DNA of 64,000 bases, taken from assembly GCA_036788295.1 (NCBI GenBank), contig DAIQNR010000005.1:1-64000 (forward strand), read 5' to 3'. A model generated the notes under the pieces. That model saw nothing but the letters and a program-made list of their open reading frames with translations. It did not search any database and was not told the origin of the DNA. This DNA comes from JAHQVK01 sp036788295 (GTDB lineage Bacteria > Myxococcota > Kuafuiibacteriia > Kuafuiibacteriales > Kuafuiibacteriaceae). Of the stretch, positions 63,147 to 64,000 are shown in pieces. The number at the start of each line of letters is the position of its first letter. Position 1 is the first letter of the stretch. A program made the position numbers and the translations under genes.

Positions 63147-64000
63147 ATGCTGCTTCGGCGGGGGGAAGAGCCGCTGCTCCACCTCTGGCTCGACCGCTCG
63201 GAGGTCGCGGTGGGCCGTGCCCCCACCAACGACGTGGTCGTGCCCGACGCCGAAGCGGAGGTGGTCGCGCGGTTCTCCGACCAGGGCAGCGGGCGGTACC
63301 GCGTGGTCCAGCTCGACGGGGGGCACCTGCTCGTGGACGGCCTGCCGGCCGCGGCCGGCGCCTATGTCGGGCCCGGAGACCGGCTCATGCTCGGCGGCTA
63401 CGTGCTCGAGGTCGGCGACGAGCCGCCGGAGCGGACCGGCCGGACCCGCGGGCACGAGCCTTCGGCGGAGGCGGACGGCCGGGGGGAGGCGTGGCTGTAC
63501 GCCGAGGAGGTCTCCCACCGGCTCGACCCGGGGGCGCGGTTCACCATCGGCTCGGACTCGGGCAACGACCTCGTCCTCGAGGACCCCTACGTCTCCGCCT
63601 ACCACTGCCAGCTCGACCGCATCGGCGGGGCGTGGCGGCTCACCGACCTCGGCTCCACGAACGGGACCACGGTCAACGACCTCCGGGTTCGGGAAGCGGA
63701 GTTGCCGGAGTCGGCGCGGATCGGGGTCGGGGGGTACAAGCTCCGGTTCTCGGTTGTGCAAGATCAGTTGTCGATGGTGGCCGCGTCGCCGGCGATGCGG
63801 GAGGTGTTTCGGTGGGTGGAGCGCTACGCCGAGGCGGACGAGCCGGTGCTCGTGATCGGCCCGTCCGGGTGCGGAAAGGAGGGGGTCTCTCGCGCGCTGC
63901 ACGAGCGTTCGCGGCGATCCCGAGGACCTTATGTCGCCCTCAACTGCGGGGCGCTCGCCGGTAGCCTCATCGAGTCGGAGCTGTTCGGACACGTCAAGGG
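63147..64000 (+). CDS. FHA-FHA-sigma-54 activator, cut by window end
   Basis: N-terminal 284 codons of a regulator that runs off the right edge. First FHA-like domain (about 15-90; GRAPTND, weakly conserved), second canonical FHA domain (about 115-205; IGSDSGND, YHC, DLGSTNGT), then the beginning of a sigma-54-interaction AAA+ domain with Walker A GPSGCGKE (238-245), LNCGAL and ESELFGHVKG. The GAFTGA loop would follow immediately outside the window. Phosphothreonine-controlled sigma-54 activators of this type are abundant in myxobacteria. The start could also be GTG 63132. Confidence 0.88.
   Translation, partial: MLLRRGEEPLLHLWLDRSEVAVGRAPTNDVVVPDAEAEVVARFSDQGSGRYRVVQLDGGHLLVDGLPAAAGAYVGPGDRLMLGGYVLEVGDEPPERTGRTRGHEPSAEADGRGEAWLYAEEVSHRLDPGARFTIGSDSGNDLVLEDPYVSAYHCQLDRIGGAWRLTDLGSTNGTTVNDLRVREAELPESARIGVGGYKLRFSVVQDQLSMVAASPAMREVFRWVERYAEADEPVLVIGPSGCGKEGVSRALHERSRRSRGPYVALNCGALAGSLIESELFGHVK

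Overview
The window is about 64 kb of GC-rich DNA (near 70 percent by eye) from what looks like an aerobic, non-photosynthetic member of the Myxococcota. The pointers are a Cys-rich metalloprotease with a MYXO-CTERM-like tail, lipoproteins with acidic linkers after the lipobox, FHA and Fis-type regulators, a CarA/CarH-like regulator beside carotenoid genes, and a pair of EF-G paralogues of the spirochaete/planctomycete/delta type. A finer placement is not possible from sequence alone. I saw no rRNA, tRNA or CRISPR array.

Layout. 1-7.4 kb: short asparaginase-domain protein, aconitase, a small unknown protein, RecQ and a degenerate NtrC-like regulator. 7.3-18.8 kb: carotenoid locus in two divergent arms. 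The minus arm is crtY, crtE, crtI, crtB, an alpha/beta hydrolase and a MerR regulator; the plus arm is crtC, a glycosyltransferase, crtD and an unknown exported protein. Together they predict a monocyclic, 1'-hydroxylated, glycosylated carotenoid. 18.9-22.4 kb: a mitochondrial-EFG1-like EF-G, then a RecA-like ATPase fused to a SLOG-type domain. 22.5-26.1 kb: four translationally coupled genes matching the entire tocopherol (vitamin E) core pathway (VTE3, VTE1, VTE4, VTE2 types). This is the most striking content of the window. 26.1-28.1 kb: a P1B-type ATPase relative that has lost its catalytic motifs.

28.1-39.6 kb: cell-envelope and secreted proteins. These are two large lipoproteins, a matrixin-type protease, RlpA, a two-domain LPP20 lipoprotein, a COG3014-like lipoprotein, LpoB, an HtrA-like protease and a one-domain LPP20 lipoprotein. 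40.1-57.1 kb: one long minus-strand ribosomal super-operon from rpsL to rplQ, including tuf, rpoA, secY and a divergent EF-G2-like factor. rplC, rpsN and rpsD are missing from their usual slots. 57.6-60.6 kb: a stand-alone nuoM-nuoN pair. 60.8-64 kb: an NTF2-like protein, an arsenosugar pair (duplicated CMD-domain protein plus the radical SAM enzyme ArsS), and the start of an FHA-FHA-sigma-54 activator cut by the window edge.

How the genes may work together (inference): CrtE makes geranylgeranyl diphosphate, which can feed both the carotenoid arm and, directly or after reduction, the homogentisate prenyltransferase of the tocopherol operon. The 7-26 kb region would then be a lipid-antioxidant locus. 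The EF-G at 18.9 kb and the divergent EF-G of the str operon look like the translocase/recycling pair known from mitochondria.
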